A DNA stretch of 64,000 bases from Paraspadella gotoi (Eukaryota; Chaetognatha): the NCBI GenBank assembly GCA_051294375.1, contig CM119266.1, positions 27,357,017 to 27,421,016 of the forward strand. The letters are read 5' to 3'. Below the pieces are notes generated by a model. It did no database searches, was not told the origin of the DNA, and was given only the letters and a program-made list of their open reading frames with translations. Positions 1 to 12,525 of this stretch are shown here, piece by piece (the first letter of the stretch is position 1; each line of letters begins with the position of its first letter). The position numbers were made by a program, and so were the translations under genes.

Positions 1-170
1 CAATCAATTACTATTATACCAATCAATCAATTACTATTATTTTAATCAAAAACTATTACATCAATAATTTGTTATTGCATAAATTATTATTTTTTTTGTT
101 TTATTAATTTTCTTTGATGGTAACGTCTGGCGAGATCACTATACTTTTAAGATTTTTTTTTTTTAAACAG
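1..170. repeat. AT-rich intron end with caatcaatta satellite
   Basis: The window opens in the intron before the first visible TCTP exon. Bases 1-80 are a degenerate short repeat (caatcaatta/ctattat, then tacatcaataatttgtta). The same words end the 22-bp satellite at 17580-17650, so the two look like copies of one repeat. A polypyrimidine tract and AG at 169-170 close the intron. Confidence 0.6.
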
Positions 171-777
171 GTCGAAGCCAAATGGAAAGTGGTATCTGAT
201 GACTTTGACGACTCGCTCATCGGGGCGAATGCGTCGGCGGAAGGTGGCGATGAGGGCATCATCAAAACGGAAGAGAGAGGTAAGTGGTGCATTTCATTTC
301 TTGTCTGAAAAAAACTATTTTACATTTGGACCATTCAAAGACTTAAATCTTCTTACCCCACAGTCATCAATATAGTCCATGACTACAAGCTCGAAAGCTT
401 TGAGCTTGATAAGAAAGGTTTCAAGAAGGCCGTTTCCACCTACGCGAAGAAGGTGGTCGAAAAGATGACGGCGAATGAAGCGCCTGCCGAGGATATCGCT
501 ACCTTCAAGGAATGCATGAAGTGCAAGGTCGCGGAAATCTTAGCGAGTAAGTGATTTTGAAGTTTTCTCCGGACTCGTCCCGCCGCTCTTGTGTTCTCAT
601 GACTTGAAAATATTTAATTGATCCCTTTTTACAGATTTCGATGATTACCAATTTTTCCATTCCATCGACGACTATGAATGTGTAGGAATGAACCCTCTGC
701 TCACCTACAAGGACGGCGACGTGGAGAAGCCCGTTTTCTATTTCTTTGCCGGTGGCCTCGTCAAGGAGAAATGTTAG
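171..777 (+). CDS. TPT1: Translationally controlled tumour protein (TCTP), 5' partial
   Basis: Three exons, 171-279, 364-546 and 635-777 (stop TAG), join in phase and encode about the last 144 residues of TCTP, a roughly 172-residue conserved cytoplasmic growth and translation-linked protein. The first visible exon holds the TCTP signature: DDSLIGANASAEGGDEG matches the family's IDDSLIGGNASAEG. The middle exon is the charged helical hairpin, and the last exon ends with the typical FFAGGLVKEKC-like tail. The first one or two exons, including the start codon, lie left of the window. The next gene starts 545 bp downstream on the same strand and is ribosomal. In animals TCTP mRNA is a classical 5'-TOP message, regulated like ribosomal protein mRNAs. 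Identity is certain; only the missing N-terminus is open. Confidence 0.96.
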
Positions 778-1321
778 ACCAATTTTTCCCTCCTTTCCTC
801 TCCGTCTCTTTCTCTCAACATTGGTTGGCTGATTGTCCTCGGAGAATAGCCTAGAAACGGACGTTTGTGGGCCGAACCCCGTATTTTTCATCAATGCCTT
901 TGTCGAATACGAAAAAAATTGTGTGTACTCGTACACGAGAATCGCTAGGATTGGGTCGTCCCTCAAAATTTTAGTTATATATACCCTGGTTGTTAATTTC
1001 GCTTTTCTGTAGCAAATAGCTATACATACAATGTAAAGTATTAATGATAAATAAGTTTCAAATCATTTTTTTTTCTCTCGCTTGTCAGTTCATCAATAAT
1101 AGTAAGAGAAAGCTTTATACCGCCTCTTCCACGTGTTTTTCTGTTACGAAGGGGAACCCATCCTCTCGCCCCGCCACGGCGGTGGCGCGAAGGACAGGTC
1201 TCTTTGACAATACCAACTAAATTTTCTCTTCCCTCCCCAATTTAGGTTAATAATTAAAAAATTTAGTAGTAGTCGAAAAAGAAAAGATTAGTCGATAAGA
1301 AAATACTTTTTTTAAAAAAAA
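778..1321. other. TCTP-RPL23 spacer
   Basis: This 544-bp spacer holds the TCTP 3' UTR and the RPL23 promoter and 5' UTR. There is no clear AATAAA after TCTP; aataag/ataaat-like words lie near 1045-1055. Before the RPL23 start the sequence is pyrimidine- and A-rich. No other gene is seen. Confidence 0.5.
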
Positions 1322-2065
<744 letters not shown>

Positions 2066-2316
2066 CCCCATCGGTCGTCACCCCATGATCATGACCCGAA
2101 GCTCCAAAAAAACTGGGTCAGAGATGGAGGTAAAGGGTCATCGATGTAAGACATTCTCGGGTTTCGTTACGCGCCACGAGTCCGCCCAACATTTCGCGAC
2201 GCCGATTCTTGTTTTTAAATCGAAACCAATTTATAATTTTGTTACTTTTCCCGACTTAAAATTCGCAAATTGCCTTTCCAATTTATTTTTAGTACATGTT
2301 AAGGTTTATTCGTTTA

Positions 2317-2322
2317 AATAAA
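2317..2322 (+). terminator. RPL23 poly(A) signal
   Basis: AATAAA about 250 bases after the RPL23 stop and 68 bases before the RPL15 start. The cleavage region of one gene is therefore almost at the promoter of the next. Confidence 0.6.
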
Positions 2323-2389
2323 ATTTTGTCAGGGGGCTCTGTTTTTCTTTTGTATGACTTAACATTTAAAATTAGCCAACCGCCTCACC

Positions 2390-3558
2390 ATGGGCGCTTA
2401 TAAATACGTCAACGAACTTTGGCGCAAGAAGCAGAGTGACGTAATGGGGTTCTTGTTGCGCGTGCGCACGTGGCAATACCGTCAACTGTCGCGGGTGCAT
2501 CGCGCTTCTCAGCCCACGCGGATCGAAAAGGCCCGGCGGTTGGTGAGTTTTTTTGTGGCTATTTAATGGCGGCGATTTTAAAAAAACCTAAATAATTTTA
2601 TTGAAGCACATTAAAAACTGGTACTAGTAGTACTAGTAGTACTAGTAAAAAGCCAGTACTAATTCGATATAATTCACTTTGTCCCTTTATTGCAGGGCTA
2701 CCGCGCTAAACAGGGTTTTGTCGTTTATCGCGTTCGCGTTCGCCGCGGTTCCCGCAAGAAGCCTGTCGCCAAAGGCATCACCTACGGCAAGCCCACTCAC
2801 CATGGTGTCAACCAGATGAAGTTCCAGCGCTCTCTCCAATCAATTGCTGGTGAGTTTTCGGTCGTCAAAATTTCCCATTTTCCGCGGGTAAGTCAGCTCG
2901 ATTGCCTTTTAATGGCAAATCGAGTGTTACATTCGCGGTACAACAAGATTTCTCGACCTTTTCCGTTCGATCCCCCCGTTCGAGTCATTCGCGCGGGTTG
3001 GGTTTACGAACCACGAGGAATCCGGGATCATCGAGAGTTGATCGTCATCGACGAGAAAGGATTTTAAGCCTTTCTCTCTTTGCGGCGCGATCTTAGTCTT
3101 GAGCTCGACAAACTTAATATTTTGACGCTTTTGGTCTCCGCTTTCGGTTAAATCGTGATTTTCTTGATTAGAGGAACGTGTGGGTCGTAAGATCGGATCC
3201 CTCCGCGTTCTCAACTCTTACTGGGTGGGCGAGGACTCTACTTACAAGTACTACGAGGTGATCATGGTGGATCCCGCTCACAACGCCATCCGACGCGATC
3301 CCAGGATGCAGGTGTGAAATACGGAAGGGGAGAAACCGGTGCTTTCATTCTTCGCCCTTAACGAGCAACATCAAATTTTTTTCAAAGTGGATCTGCGCGT
3401 CGAAACAGAAGCACCGGGAATTACGAGGAAAAACCTCGGCCGGCCGCTCCTCTCGCGGACTCGGCAAGGGTCACCGTTATTCGGCGACGAACGGAGGGTC
3501 TCGACGGGCCGCTTGGCTGCGCAAGAACACCCTCTCCCTCACGCGATATCGTCATTGA
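2390..3558 (+). CDS. RPL15: 60S ribosomal protein L15 (eL15)
   Basis: Four exons, 2390-2542, 2696-2849, 3172-3311 and 3388-3558, keep phase and give 205 residues (human 204). Landmarks are the start [19 protein letters not shown], the [20 protein letters not shown] block, [18 protein letters not shown], and the basic C-terminus with [14 protein letters not shown] and [20 protein letters not shown]. It is a core 60S protein bound to 28S rRNA. The sequence around the start (accATGGgc) is a strong Kozak context. A pyrimidine-rich stretch at 2340-2352 could be a TOP-type transcription start. Intron 1 carries a tactagtag repeat near 2625-2645. Confidence 0.99.
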
Positions 3559-3848
3559 GGGGCTCACTGTGCCATTTTATTTTTCATGTTTCATTTCGAT
3601 TCGTTTCGAACGAAATTTTGATTTTTCTTCTCTTGGCTTTGTCCGTTTCTATCTCGACGAGCCATTGTGCGATTCGTTGGCGTATTTGTTAAATTCAGAA
3701 TTTTCCAATTCAGAAAAAAAATTTATAAATATTTGTTAAAGGTCAAATTAAAAAGAAGATTCGGTTATTCTCTTTTTAGATATTTCTTGTTAAAAAACAA
3801 ATTTTCGAGCGGTAAGCTTAAATCCAAGAAGCTACCGAGTTACGAAAG

Positions 3849-3926
3849 ATGCGAGCCAAGTGGCACAAGAAGAGAGTCAGACGCCTCAAGCGCAAGAGAA
3901 GAAAGATGCGCGAGAGATCCAAGTAA
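3849..3926 (+). CDS. RPL41: 60S ribosomal protein L41 (eL41), 25 residues
   Basis: A 26-codon reading frame (with stop) encodes MRAKWHKKRVRRLKRKRRKM plus RERSK. This is the universal 25-residue eL41, of which most residues are Lys or Arg. It is among the smallest eukaryotic proteins and sits at the subunit interface of the ribosome. The coding part is one exon. The sequence upstream (about 3760-3790, tattctcttttt) is pyrimidine-rich and could be a TOP start. A gtaagc at 3811 could open a 5' UTR intron, but no good acceptor follows. It lies 290 bp after RPL15 and 427 bp before POLR1D, all on the + strand. Confidence 0.97.
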   Translation: MRAKWHKKRVRRLKRKRRKMRERSK

Positions 3927-4353
3927 AGAGCGGGAGATAGGAGAGACGAACGCCGGCGGTAGAGGAAATTGACAATCTGGATCGTCGAAGACTGCAATTT
4001 GTTGCAAGCGGAGCGAATCAACGGACGAAGCAACAACGCGCGCGAAGGATCGCAAGAACTTTTCACGCTACAGGAGTTTCGGACTTGAGCGCTTTCACGA
4101 GAAGAAGAATCAAGCTTTGACGCAACGGATTTAAACAGAAGTTTAATTTGTAATGGCTTTTCTGCAAGACTTTCTTTGTCATCTGTTTTTTCAATTTGTT
4201 TCTTCGTTGGTTACGTCTCGTTTTTGTTTTCTTTTAAAAATGTTTCGCTCTCATTTGTTTTCGTTTTCGTAAAAACTTCAAATTTCAGATTTTCTCGCTC
4301 CTCAAAATTTACATTGCCGAGCCTTTATATTGAAACCGACTCTCACTCTCCCG

Positions 4354-5016
4354 ATGGCGGATATTCCCACTGTAGACAGTTCCACGACCTCTTTGAACAG
4401 ACTGGAGCGACTTCCTCGTGTCGACGAAACCGACGATTCTCTAGACACGTTCGTTCTTCACGGCCACGACCACACTCTTGGAAATCCCCTACGACATATC
4501 ATCCTCAAAGATCCAAGGACCGAGTTTTGCGGGTAAAGCGTGGTTCGGCCTTTTGGGGACGGGTTTACTGGCGCGACTTAAGAGCCGAGAGGACAATTCC
4601 CGTTTCCTCTCGGTGTCGATTCGCGCCAAATTAACGTCTGCACCGTTTTCGTTGACGCCATTTTGGAGGCTTTTGTCTCGATTAAAAAGTGGATTCAACG
4701 TTTTACAGAGCTACAAAAAATTGATTAGAATGGCTTATAACTTATTATAATAAAAACCCTGCAAGAAATGCATTCTTCCATTTGTATTTGCAGATACAGC
4801 GTCATTCACCCGACTGAAGAGAATATCCACTTGCGAGTCCAAACCAAACCAGGACCCGATGCTGCTCCCGCCGTACAAGTACTAAAAACCGGCTTAGAAA
4901 ATCTCAAGTCTGTCTGTCACTACGTCACTCTTGAGTTCGACGACGCCGTATTTAGCTTTAAGGAAAAGCAGGAGAAAGAGCAGCAGCAGCAAGAACAGCA
5001 CAGCGAAACGTCATAA
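4354..5016 (+). CDS. POLR1D: DNA-directed RNA polymerases I and III subunit RPAC2 (AC19)
   Basis: Two exons, 4354-4532 and 4794-5016, give 133 residues, the same as human POLR1D. The alpha-like dimerisation core is clear: [20 protein letters not shown], then [20 protein letters not shown], with the splice inside FCG-YS. The protein pairs with POLR1C in the assembly platform shared by Pol I (rRNA) and Pol III (tRNA, 5S). The C-terminus has a Lys/Glu/Gln-rich tail ([13 protein letters not shown]). The ATG at 4354 is chosen because the only in-frame codon upstream is a TTG. The stop lies just 20 bp before the SUPT7L start, with no poly(A) signal between, so the two may share a transcript. Confidence 0.96.
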
Positions 5017-5036
5017 ACCCGACAGAAAAAACTAGT

Positions 5037-8000
5037 ATGCATTTACAGCCGACGAATGCTGTAGTCACAGCACCCAGCAGCCCGAAAGGGCCCGCCTCTT
5101 CTGTGTTTTTTCGCCCTTATCCCGAACGCTGGGGCGATCTTCCGCCCCAGCAAAAGGATGATGACGGCATCGCGGCATTGGAGCGAGACCGAATGACTAA
5201 GCCGCGAGACGTTCTGGTCGAACCGGCAACGTTGTTTCAACCTACGGCGCCTCGTGGTGCCGCGGATGACTCCGTCATTAAGCGAGAGGCGAAGTCTGGG
5301 GGCGGACTTTTTGGTAATTATGAGCGGATGATATGCAATTTCAGAGGCGTGGGAAAAATTGGAGTGTACAGAATGTCCTAACTTCATTGCAATTTGAAAT
5401 TGCGCGTTTTGGTATTATTAAATTTTTTTACCTTCAAGATGCGCCCACCAAACCTTCCTTTTCAATTGCCTCGACTTCTCATGATCGACCTTCCTCGAGC
5501 CGATTTACCGTCGACTCCGATCCTCTCGTCATTCATTCCATTCAACTGCGACGGTATCTCGCGCGAAAGGGCACTGAGGCGGGAACGTCGTCCGAAAGCG
5601 AGGCACCGCCCCCGAAGCCGTCCGCTTTGAAGACGAAAAGAGAACCGTCCGAAGGTGAGACGCGACGAAGAGATGAATTCGGTTTAATAAGTCTAAACAT
5701 AATCAAAAATTGTATTTTATAATCTATATTTTAAGGCGCAGATTCTGAATTTCGCCGAGGCCGATGGGCGTCCTCGCCTCCGCCCTCTATCTCCCCGTCG
5801 ACGAAACGTCGCCTCCTCCGTCGCAGCGTCGTGCAGCTCGTCGCTAATTCGGGCTTTGATTCCGCCGCCGAGTCCGTCCTCGAATATTTGACAGGTGAGT
5901 TGGGGCTCGGGGAACGGTGAATTTCTTTTTTTTTTCTCGGACGTCGGGTAAGCTGGACTACTAGTATACATGGTGACAATTCTAAAATCGCCGTTAAAAA
6001 AAAGTTGCCATTTGTAAACCCTTGAAGATTTTTTATCGTCGCAATCGCTTAGCGTTTGCGACGATATTGTAACGCTTTTGCGTCGTCGTCGTTGGCGTTC
6101 AAAATTATAGATCGCCTTTTTTATGATTAAAATGAAAATTTATATACAGCTTCTCATCATCAATGTGCTTAAATTGAGTCTGGACAGTTATTAAATATGT
6201 TTTGTTTACGTTTATAAAAACAAACAAATTTTCTCTTTATTTTATATTTTCTTTCTCTCTCTCTTTTTCTCTTTTAATTACATGTCTCTCTCCGTCTCTC
6301 TTTTCCCTAGTCACCGATTCATAGTACGGGAGACTAACTCAAGGTGGTTAAGAAATTTGAATTAAGCACCTGCTCAAACGAAAATTTAAAACTTTTTTTA
6401 AAAAATTTGAATAGACAAAATTTTTTAATATTACTCCATATATATTAATTTTTTAATATTTATTTATAAATAGGAAAGGCTAAAATTTTTTGGGGATTTT
6501 TTGATTTTTAAGGTAAGATTCAGGTAGCCTGCAAAAAGTTGTCTACACAAAGTATAATTCTTTTTTAGATATTTTGATCATAAGTGTGTGAAAAATATGA
6601 AAAACTATTTATAATCATCTTCATTTTTCGATAATTTTATTACTTTTTCTTAATTTTGACCAAGAAAACATAAATATTTTTGAAAGTTGTAGTTAAATTT
6701 TTTATTTAACTTTTTATGCTCTATCAGAATCTATCAAAAAGTTAAGATTGATTAAAAAAATTGTTATCATTATATAGTAATATTGTAATTTTAATAGCAA
6801 CAATAAAAGCATTAAAATCGAACTTTTTTAAAAAATTCTTTTTTACCTAAAAGTAGACTTCAAGACTAAAGTTTTGAACCCCTGCCCTATTGAATTTAAT
6901 TTCATAGTAGATTTCTATTCATAGGGGAAAAAAACGAGTCTGCAGCTGGCTCTGCAGGGTTTATTCTTTTTCTCCTTTTCTCCTGCTGTTTCTGCTGCTG
7001 CTTTTTGATTTCTTTCTTTTTTTCTGGGTGCCGCTGCTGCTGCCAGAAACTGTAACTTTAATTTTCCTCGGTATTTTTTTTTTGGACAATTGACAATGAC
7101 AAAAAAAAAATTTATTGTCAATGAAATTTTAATTTTTTTTTTTTGAAACTAACTTTAATTTTCTTCGGTACTTTATTATTTTTTTTAATTGACAATCGCA
7201 AAATAGAATTTTTCTTTGTTTATAAATTAATTTTCTATTCTCAAATTTAATTTTTTTAATATCAAAATTTGTCGTCAATCCAGAATTTCTTATGCGATTG
7301 CGACGATCCTTATGCTTTTAAGATTTTTTAATATTAAATATCAAATTAAAAGTAAAAACCAAAATTATTTATATAACTTTCAATAAGTTTTTATAAAATT
7401 TTTTAAATAAAATAATATTAATATTATTATCTTCTGATAGCCCTCTCAAATCTGAAGAGAATGATGTACTTATAAATACTCTTTGATGATACTATTAGTT
7501 ATATAAACAATATTTAAACAGGTCATATATTTAAAAAAAAGATTTAAAATTTTCAATATTTTATTTTTGATTTTATTAATTGAACCAAAGCTAGGTAACT
7601 TAATTTTTATGTAAGAGCTTTCGTAAATATATTATTCTTTTAAAATTTTTATGGGTGACAAATATTATGCCTCGCCTCAGTTATTTTTTGACTCTTTTCT
7701 TTTCTCTGCTGAATTTTTATTTTTGATCGTCCTTAACTTGTCCTCATGAATTCGGCCAATACGTCTACCGCTCTTTTGTCGGTTATTTATCAATATTCTG
7801 TCGGTCTCTGAGTCGTAATTTGGCGAGACTCAAGATAAACATTAAGTTCGTTTTTTGCCAATTTCTACATAGCATCGCCTGTCCTCAACGAGTTTTACAG
7901 GATTTTTATTGACAATAATAAAAATAAAGTTTGTAAACGTTATTCTCCACTCTTTATTCATCAATTTCGCCGTCATTCAGCATACATTCATAAAGAGCCT

Positions 8001-9652
8001 ATGTTACACTTTCAAGGGACGGACGACGCCTCGAATGCCGATATCGCGGGATATTAATATTAATATTCATAATATCTTAACACTTTTTGAAACAAAATAT
8101 TTATTAAGTTTTCAAAAAATTGAATTTAAAAACAGTTGAAAAATGAAAGCCATTTTAAAAGCTAACTTTCTCCATTCATTGTCAAGCATATTTTAACTGA
8201 TCAATATAAATTTGAACATATAAATGATTTTGGTATTTTCTACTCAACTAACTTTTAAAATCAATAAAATAACCACGAGTTCGCAAATGGCAGCGTTTTT
8301 TTTTACCGGCGGTTTCAGAATAATCACCATGTATATAAAAAATGTTTCATAAAAATGTGTAAAAAAATATATATAGCCATTGCGATTTGCCTCGTTTTCT
8401 TTTTTCTCTTTTTCTCTCATTCTCTTCACCAAGGTCGGACTTGTATTTGCATTCCAATTTTTGTGGTGTCTTAACTTGGTTGTTATGAATTTATTAATAA
8501 ATATTATTGCTTAAACCGAATGCTGAATCGATATTTTTTTTATTTCTTGTCGATCATTACTGCTAGTTTATAGCATTTAATTTTTTAATCTATTATCACT
8601 TTGTTTGATTTTATTTCTACATTAAATTTTACTAACTTATTTAATCTTGAAACCTTCCAATAATCCTGCCGTCGAGGCTTTCGCCGTGCCACGACGCGCG
8701 TGGTAAAGAAGGAAAATAAATATTATGTCGCTTTGAACGAGGTCTCGCAATCGTCTTTGGCTTGATCAAAAATACATAAAAACATTTGATTATTTTAATC
8801 AAGTGCATAACCGTAATAGTAAATGTCATACGCTCATAATTATTAGTTCAAGGTATTGCGAAGCGAACCTCTTTTCATCCGACTCGTCTTATTTTTCTCT
8901 CCAAGATCTCGCGGACGATCACCTTACCCAAGTAACGCGCCTCCTCGCGCAGGCACATGACACAGCCGTCTCCGTCGGCGACGAGGAAGGCGCTTCGGGT
9001 TTCTCCGACCCTCTCCACCGCGTTCTCCTCGAGATTGGCCTCCCCGGCGGCGTCAAAGACCTGCTGCTCCACTACCGGCGCCACGTCGTTCAGCCCCACC
9101 GGGAACTCTGGCGACTCTGCGGCGCCGACGTCGATTCGGACGATTCGGAGGTCAAGGCGGAGAAAAGCGAAGGTGAGAAAAAAAATTTTGTGCTTGGAAG
9201 ATGAAATCATCATCTTTTGAATTTCCACCAGTTAAAGAAGTACCAACCGAGACAAATATCGAAGGTGCTTTGTTCGATCTTTCTGGCAACAGCACCGAAG
9301 ACCAAGGAAGCTCTACGAAAACAAACCCCCCTCCTACTATCGTCCCGGCAGCTTCGATAGTCGGATGTTCGCCCTCTGGTGCGTTAAATATTACCTCTGA
9401 ATAGTGAGAAGTAAATCTATTAAATTCTACTTCCTATCTGAATTACAAGGACCCCAAACTTCTGATTTAACGGACTACGACGCGGAGGACGAAGACGACG
9501 TCATAACCGAACCCTCGTCCGTCAAAAGCGTCTTCGATTCAGGCAGCGGAAGTGGCGTCATCAACTCAAATTCGATCAACGCCGCCGTCATGAATCTCGT
9601 TTCCCCTTCTTCCTCTAAAATCCCCAGCAAGAGACGGAAAACTAAATTGTGA
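5037..9652 (+). CDS. SUPT7L: SAGA/STAGA subunit SUPT7L (STAF65-gamma)
   Basis: Six exons (5037-5313, 5439-5654, 5736-5894, 8906-9172, 9232-9378, 9450-9652), every junction phase 1, give 422 residues (human 414). The N-terminus MHLQ followed by ERWGDLP resembles human MNLQRYWGEIP. PLVIHSIQLRRYLARKG matches the human SLTIHTIQL segment. SDSEFRRGRW then leads into a bromodomain-associated histone fold (VVQLVANSGFDSAAESVLEY, LADDHLTQVTRLLAQA) and the DPLHRVLLEIGLPGGVKDLL segment. The C-terminus is acidic and Ser-rich and ends in a basic SKRRKTKL tail that may be a nuclear signal. The protein helps build the SAGA histone acetyltransferase core with SUPT3/TAF-type folds. Intron 3 is 3 kb and carries a transposon-like repeat. 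Confidence 0.93.
5895..8905. other. SUPT7L intron 3
   Basis: A 3-kb AT-rich intron. It contains repeat family C copy 1 (about 6030-7325). The rest, 7330-8900, is AT-rich with no reading frame worth calling. A short GC-richer patch at 8660-8760 (ccgtcgaggctttcgccgtg) has no matching splice sites in the gene's phase. Confidence 0.5.
6030..7325 (+). mobile_element. Repeat family C, copy 1 (DNA-transposon-like, non-coding)
   Basis: This copy shares long stretches with 15800-16955: the left end tttatcgtcgcaatcgctta, an internal gagtctgcagctggctctgc block, a tctctctctcttttctcttt block, and the right end cttatgcgattgcgacgatc. The left atcgtcgcaatcgc and the right gcgattgcgacgat are inverted copies, so the unit has terminal inverted repeats of about 14 bp. 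No transposase is seen. A third, reverse copy lies at about 61500-61920. Confidence 0.65.
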
Positions 9653-9776
9653 TTCATATTTTTTTTTATTCTTTCATGTATCTTTTTTTGTTTAAAGTTT
9701 TGTTTCTCAATCTCATTGTTCGTTTGATATTCGTTGATTGTCGTTATTAGGTTAATTTTGATTTTAGGATTTAAGG

Positions 9777-9782
9777 AATAAA
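9777..9782 (+). terminator. SUPT7L poly(A) signal
   Basis: AATAAA 125 bases after the SUPT7L stop, in the 242-bp gap before the MAX stop codon on the other strand. Confidence 0.6.
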
Positions 9783-9894
9783 AAATTAATAGCTAGCTCG
9801 CTCACAGACCGTTATAATTGTTATCTTATGATAAAAAAAGACCCATTAAAACGTTGAGGGAAGAGAAATGTATTCATAAATTATGTTAAAAGCA

Positions 9895-10842
9895 TTAAGT
9901 TTTGGACAATTTAAATCTCTTGGATTTCGGAGGAACCGCTTGGTTCGGAGATGCGTCGATAATTTGCCCGCTCTCTTGACTGGTCAGGCTCCCGCTCTCA
10001 GAACCCGAGGTCGACAACGCCGGGCTCCTTTCTCGAATGAGAAAGTCGACGGCTTGAACTGCGTTTGATTGTTGTTGGGCTATATCAAGGAAGGTAAGCC
10101 AGGGTGGGGGGCAGAAGTCCATTGCATCTCACCTCCGCCTTGAGCGAAGTCCTCCGCGTTTCCTAAGTCGCCCCCGTTGGAGATTGTCGACGAGTTTGAC
10201 GAAGACGACGAGAATTGCCCGCTGGTTTGGGATCGTTCGATGCGACGAATCTAGGAGGGAGGGGGATGGGAGCGAGTGCAAATTTTGGTAAAAATGCTTT
10301 TGACTCATTTGAGAGATCTTCTTTTCAACCTGCTGCTCCAAAAGTTGGTTCTGTCTCCGTAGGTCAGAAATGTCCGCTTGATGAGATGCCGTCTCCGCCT
10401 GGATGTGTCGAATGTAGGTGGTCGCCTGCTTGAGAATCTCTGTTCTCGAAGATCTCGTTGTCTTTTCAGAGATTCGCGGGATGCTCTCCTTCAGCCTGAG
10501 TGACGTGAGAAAAGAAGTTAATTCTCGGTCACGATATCGTCAATGTCGGAACTATGTATTCATCGTTATCTATGTGAATCAGTGAATTTTGTGGTTTGCG
10601 GTTACTGATTAATCAATTTATAGCTGACGACTCTTCCTGATTTTTTCTTTCCCCCCCCCCACACCTCTCCTTTACTTTTCGAAAGAGTCTTTAATGTGGT
10701 CCCTTCGCTTTCGCTCGAGGGCATTGTGATGGGCGCGGCGTTCGGCGTTGTTTTCCACGCCGGCGTCATCACCATCTCCATAACAGTCTTCTTCTCCGCT
10801 GTCATCCTCTCCGCACTCGGCCTCCACTTCGTCTTCACTCAT
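9895..10842 (-). CDS. MAX: MAX, bHLH-leucine zipper partner of MYC
   Basis: On the minus strand, exons 10842-10676, 10495-10330, 10250-10133 and 10079-9895 join in phase to 211 residues (human 160). Exon 1 starts MSEDEVEAE and ends with the MAX basic region, AERRAHHNALERKRRDHIKD, including the E-box-contacting His/Glu/Arg residues. Exon 2 gives helix 2 and the zipper: EILKQATTYIRHIQ, then ISDLRRQNQLLEQQ. Exon 3 continues IRRIERSQ, like human VRALEKARS. The C-terminus is Ser/Gln-rich and ends in PPKSKRFKLSKT, a likely nuclear signal. MAX binds CACGTG as a homodimer or with MYC/MXD proteins. The tail is longer than in vertebrates. The exon 2 donor (caggttgaa) is weak but is fixed by phase and homology. 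Confidence 0.95.
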
Positions 10843-11312
10843 TGTAAGTTAGATGGAAGTCGAGTTCGGGATTTTCCTCCTGTATCAAAAAGATTACGAA
10901 ACCGTTAAACCCTCAAGGTTTTAGTAATCGAACTTTCCAAAATTTAATCAGGTTGTCTGAAGTTTATTTCAAAATGAGCTAAGAGTCGCGCCCAGTGCAT
11001 TTTTGCTCCCAGTGGTTTGAAATAAGGTCGAGAAATGTTTTTAAAAATATTTCAATCTTCTCGAAAAGTCTTAAATTTTTTTATAATGACGTGGAAGATA
11101 ATTGCATGGGAGTTTAGTCTTGTAGTGCCGGTTTACCTGATGTCACGGATAAAAATAGAAATCTTCTTTGTTGTAACCGTGATAGATAACCTTTTTTACG
11201 CGTGCCTTCTTCTTTCTATCCAGTATGTATGTTATCTCCCCACTTTGAAGTAAGTCTCTTCTCTCAACCAATCACGGGTCTTTATGATGGATCATCACCG
11301 TAAATTCGTCCA
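10843..11312 (-). promoter_or_regulatory. MAX upstream region with CCAAT boxes
   Basis: The sequence upstream of the MAX start. CCAAT words on the plus strand lie at about 11268, 11310 and, just beyond, 11365, within 100 bp and close to the start of a GC-rich block. Such clusters often mark animal promoters. The MAX transcription start cannot be placed from sequence. Confidence 0.3.
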
Positions 11313-11775
11313 ATGAGAGTCCTCTCGTCGACGCTCCCAATCCGCTCCTGCGATCCCGCGTTTCGACCAATCGGCGAGCCCCTTGAACAGGCAGCGACTC
11401 TCGTCCTGCCTCGCCTTGGAGCCCGACATGGAAAGAGCGTGGCGGTTCTCGGTTCCATCCCCCGAACTACGTCGTCGGAAATCCGGGAATGGAATGATCA
11501 GAAGGGAAACACCCACCTTGAGGAAAGTGAATCCCGGTCTCCTCTCTTCGGTTTCACCCGTCTTCGTCGAATTACGTCTTTCGATCAAGTTCGATTATGG
11601 CGGGTTGTCGCCCATAACAATCTCCGCCTACTCTACGAAGTGAATAGGTATCGATGTCAACGTCTGGCGAATTCTCAACCTTACACCGAAGGAGTTTTTA
11701 ACCAACGTGCAAATTTTGGGCTCAATGTCAAGCATTGCGTTGGGGGCAATAACTCCGTTGGGGGGGTCTAAAGCT
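11295..11775. other. GC-rich block with overlapping open frames, unassigned
   Basis: A 480-bp GC-richer island in AT-rich DNA, open in several frames on both strands (plus 11313-11771, 152 codons; minus 11588-11295, 97 codons). The minus frame from about 11434 reads MSGSKARQDESRCLFKGLAD and continues to a stop. No family is recognised. The block could be a 5' exon or promoter CpG island of MAX, a small gene, or an old insertion. Being open on both strands is expected of GC-rich DNA, so neither frame is called as a gene. Confidence 0.25.
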
Positions 11776-12525
11776 CGGGAAAGTTCTAACCGGCCCGTTT
11801 CTTGGGATAAAAGGGAAAGTCAAGAGGGAACCATTCGATTGTTTCGACGTATTCGTGAAAATTTCCTGCGTAACTATTTGTAGAGACCTGCTTCTCTATT
11901 CATCGTCAATTATGTTATTAAGAAATAACTCTAAGCAAAGATATTTTAACTAAGAGATAAGAGATAGTTTAAAAAGTTATAATTTTGAGAATTTCAGAAT
12001 CTGATTTAAATTTCATATGTGACATAATATATTTAAAAGCTGAAAATATATGTTCCCTTGATATATACAATTCCTTTCCCTCACCAATCATATACTATCT
12101 TTGTTTGTTGTGATATTTGATTTAATTGAATTGCCTCGTATTTTATTCACCATTTTTATTTCGATTATTATGACGTAGTTATTTCGCCCACGAATTATTC
12201 GTAGGGAACTTTTTAAGACAACAGCGTCATCATCATCATCATCATGCCTTTGACTTGAGATCGAGAGATGGTAATCGAATTAAGTCGATTCGAAGCGAAA
12301 CTCGATACGAAACCGATGGATCGAAATCACTGATGGATTCGGCCTTCGTCGGGATTCGAAAATTTTACCACAGAGAATTGGCTTTGAGCAGTCTTACTAT
12401 ATGAGATAAACTTTAATCAATGACAACTTCAACCAACACCTCAGAATGTAAAAATTTGCAAAAAGAATATCTCGGAAATTTTACGACTTTCGCTGCTAAA
12501 AGAGCGAAATCGTTATCGCCAAACC
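11776..12525. other. Spacer before the TIR-HEAT gene
   Basis: AT-rich DNA with a short (atc)n run near 12228-12245. The promoter and 5' UTR of the next gene must lie here. No other feature is seen. Confidence 0.4.

Noticed and set aside
2690-3214. Read-through frames after RPL15 exon 2
   Set aside because: They continue past the donor at 2850 into the intron; the next conserved exon begins at 3172.
11313-11771. 152-codon + frame as a gene
   Set aside because: The same block is open on both strands, matches no family and has no poly(A) or splice context; it is kept only as an unassigned GC-rich block.
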